Part shown: in pieces, positions 61,233-64,000 of the stretch
How the letters are laid out: each line of letters begins with the position of its first letter
How positions within the stretch are numbered: position 1 is the stretch's first letter
NCBI RefSeq assembly: GCF_030867145.1
Contig: NC_134419.1
Span: forward strand, 75,139,403 to 75,203,402
Direction of reading: 5' to 3'
From: Opisthocomus hoazin
Lineage: Eukaryota > Chordata > Aves > Opisthocomiformes > Opisthocomidae
Length of the DNA stretch: 64,000 nt
Notes under the pieces: model-generated
Told to the model about the DNA's origin: nothing
What the model saw: only the letters and a program-made list of their open reading frames with translations
Database searches by the model: none
Translations under genes and position numbers: made by a program

Positions 61233-64000
61233 TTTCCCCTCAAGTTGTGCACTTTTAAATCGTTACATGTTTACTAATTCTCATTATAGGATTATTTTTT
61301 CCCTCACAGATTTTGATATTTGCTCTTTTAGAATTTGTGAGAAAACAAGGGCTGAAAGACTATCGTAGGTCAGTCATTCTTGCAGATCTCTATAATATTG
61401 TTCTAACATGCAGAATCCAAGAATGATTTTGCATTAGTTACATCAAGATCAGAACGAGCGAAGTTCTGAACACCCCTCTTTCCTTCTCTTACCCATGAGA
61501 ATAGCTGCTGCGTAACGGTATGCTCAGTGCTCCAGCAGAGCTTTGCAGCACTCTATGTCTAGTATCAACCATGTGAAAGTAAGGAACACAAAAACATTTT
61601 GTCTTTTTTTGGCAGTATATATACTACAAAGTAAAATGAACTTAGACTAAATTGTCTTATATAAATATCTAAGGTAACATGTATTTAATATGGAAGAAGC
61701 TAACCTATCTGAGTAGCGTGGGGTTGGTAAGTATACCAAATACTGCGTATACTAGGATTACATTTGATCACTCATGACAAATTACTTGGATCTTACTGAA
61801 ATGCCTGACTCGTTAACCCGCTACATAGCTTACCTTTAAGTCTGAGCTGTGTTTTCTCCTAGTTTGAGTCTTCCAGTCCATCTGGCTTAGAGCCTCTTTT
61901 GATCAAGACCAGACAGTGTCCCTGGATGAGCATGAAGTGTGGGTGAGGAACCACAAGGGAATTCTGGCAAATAAGAGTAAAGCAGTCCTATGTGAGTACA
62001 TCTTCTCCTACCAGTTCTATCATAAAATCAAAGAGAATAAATCGAGAGATCAGAGGATGAGGAATGCGCTCACAGTTAGTTGTTTGTGCAAACTGATTTG
62101 ACTTCGTACTGGAACAGAGCCGAAGAGCAGCATCTGCATAGGTGGGAACAACTTGCAGTGAATAGATGCTGCTTGGGATAGTTGGGATAGGACCTGAGTG
62201 TATCCTAATTTACACACAAGAGTGGGTCAGAAGACTCATCCAAAGGTAGAATATCAGTGTTGTTAGACAGAGTTGTTCTAGGTCCAGAGATCAGAGAATG
62301 TGGTTGCTGTCTGTTAGCATGTGTCGCTCCTCTTATTTCATGTGACTCATGGTTCTGGCAACAGTGAAGTAGTTGTCTGCATGGCTTTGCAAACCTTACA
62401 CAAGGCTAGCCAAACAGGAGGACTCTCCTTTGCATGTATGTTGATAAAAATATACAATCAGAAATCGTGATCAACTACCAGAAGCTCTTTTTCCTCGAAG
62501 TTTGTGCCAGACAATTGTTTTGCAAGGCAGCTTCTTCACTTTCAATTCGTGGCATTTTCTGGCCTTAGCTTTAGAAATGGAATAGCACCAAATATGAGTT
62601 CAGTTTCTGTTTATGAGGAAATAATGCAGCTAGCAGAAGTAAGGATATATTACCGGGCTTGTGTTTTCCTGAGCTTCCCGCAGGATCCCTGTTCTTATAT
62701 TCATGACAGAGAGCCTAAACAAAAACATTGCATAATTTGTTGTCTATAGGCAATGAATTTTACAATGGCCCTATTTTGTTTTCTAAGAGCATGCTAAAAC
62801 TTTGGTTTGATGAACTTCAGCTGTTCTGGATTCTGAAGTAGGCTCAGGAGACCAGGGAAAAGGGGATATGACAACCGCTTTCCACATCTTTTAGTTTTTG
62901 AGCTTCACCATAGATCTGGACTTTTCTATCTTGAATTCTTAGAGGTATAGCAGAGATTTATTTCACATATTGTATTACCCCACACCACCAAACCACTTGT
63001 CCTGCTTTACTTTATAACCTGAAAAAACTCAGGGAACACAGGTAACTTGCTTCTGATCTGTGGAATTCTTCTTTGATCAGCAACAGTGGCTTAAGGTGGT
63101 GTAATAATGCTGGAGGCTTGGCTTGCTGGGTCACCAACTTCATAAAAAAAAAGGAAGGTTACAGAGGTAGTCTCTGACCTCACGGCTGTTTATTCCAGCT
63201 CTCCACATGCCTAATATTCTCAAGCCAGGTGTTTGTAGATCAAGACTGTGTGGAAGAGAGAACAACCCCAGGAAAACTAGCATGCAGCATATAGCTACCC
63301 TATGAATGAAACTCCTGCCTCTTTTTTGTGTCAGATGTGATTTTTCTGTGCTAGAGTCGGTAGTGCTGCCTAGCAGCTCTTCAAGGTGCAGAAAACCGGC
63401 GATATTGCCAATTTCTTTGCTGTGTGGCACCAACAAGCACCACTGGTCTGTACAAAAACTTGTTGTTCCCTTGGAGTTGCCTCTAATGATAAATACACTG
63501 TATTTTGTTATCAGCTGTCTTTCCGAGCACCCCTGTGTGGAAGCATTGCTGGAACGGACAGTGAGCATTAATAATAACAATTAGCTCACCCATAAACCAG
63601 TACTTCTTGCACCATCACATTTCAAAGGGTTTTTGTCATGTCTCCACCCTTCAAGATGATTAAATGGGAAATGATTTCAGCATAACCTGAACGGGAACAT
63701 CAACATTTGTTAACAGGTATTTCTGAGAGCTTTCAAGAGTAATAGGAGAAAATGAAAGGCATAAACACATAAACAAACTCAAAACCAAAATGCTGAATAG
63801 ATATTCCCCCCAATACTACTTTTCCCTTGAAGTATACCCGTGCATAACTTCAGTGTGTTGTTGATACTGTTTCACTGAGCAATTTTTGTAGTGCCAGAAG
63901 CATTGCTTATACCGTAAGCCAAGAAACAGTAGAAGTGAAATATGTTTTAACCAAAATCCATTTTCTCTGGAGTTGCTTTTGTGAAAAACATTAGTACTCA

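Larger units (their letters stand above)
43246..64000. other. Intergenic region upstream of NSMCE4A, no gene recognised
   Basis: About 20.7 kb with no exon chain I could recognise. In human, TACC2 follows NSMCE4A on the opposite strand, so this may be the NSMCE4A-TACC2 spacer or hold TACC2 5' non-coding exons; no TACC2 coding sequence was found. It contains simple repeats (52004-52044, 56219-56240, 58270-58325), a CR1 tail remnant (54131-54166), two X-box palindromes (61172-61232) and a few open frames of unknown meaning. Confidence 0.6.

Noticed and set aside
63140-63580. 146-codon minus-strand frame near the right end
   Set aside because: No family recognised, a plus-strand frame overlaps it, and there is no supporting splice or promoter signal.
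43246-64000. Search for TACC2 coding exons expected from human gene order
   Set aside because: No sequence matching the known TACC2 N-terminus or SDP and coiled-coil regions was recognised on either strand.

Overview
This is an unannotated stretch of a bird (or at least archosaur) nuclear genome. The evidence is split vertebrate genes with GT-AG introns, two CpG-island promoters, an AT-rich intronic and intergenic background, and several CR1 LINE 3' ends with the typical ATTCTRTG-type tail. Nothing prokaryotic, plasmid or viral was seen. The species cannot be fixed from the sequence alone.

Two genes can be read exon by exon, both on the minus strand and arranged head to tail. NSMCE4A (EID3-related Nse4 kleisin of the SMC5/6 complex) is complete: ten coding exons from 42837 down to the stop at 32793-32795, all junctions in phase, predicting a 380-residue protein. 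About 1.3 kb further along the same strand begins ATE1 (arginyl-tRNA--protein transferase 1). It has two alternative first coding exons (1B at 31398-31485 and 1A at 31034-31136), then exons 2-6, then the mutually exclusive pair 7A (19995-20123) and 7B (18811-18939). The exons for the C-terminal half were not found and presumably lie beyond position 1. The first 18.8 kb is therefore read as ATE1 intron 7.

The order matches human 10q26 (ATE1 and NSMCE4A in the same orientation, then TACC2). The 43.3-64 kb part is therefore expected to be the NSMCE4A-TACC2 intergenic region; no TACC2 exon was recognised there.

The two genes work in different processes. ATE1 arginylates proteins in the Arg/N-degron pathway, and NSMCE4A bridges the SMC5/SMC6 heads for DNA repair. 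They share only their position. The most useful observations are the duplicated CGYC-encoding first exons, the 7A/7B pair, a candidate stop-containing cassette exon in ATE1 intron 3, a splice donor just after the NSMCE4A stop codon, a 24-bp tandem GC-box repeat in the NSMCE4A promoter, and a pair of RFX-type X-box palindromes near 61.2 kb. No clearly new biological system is visible.
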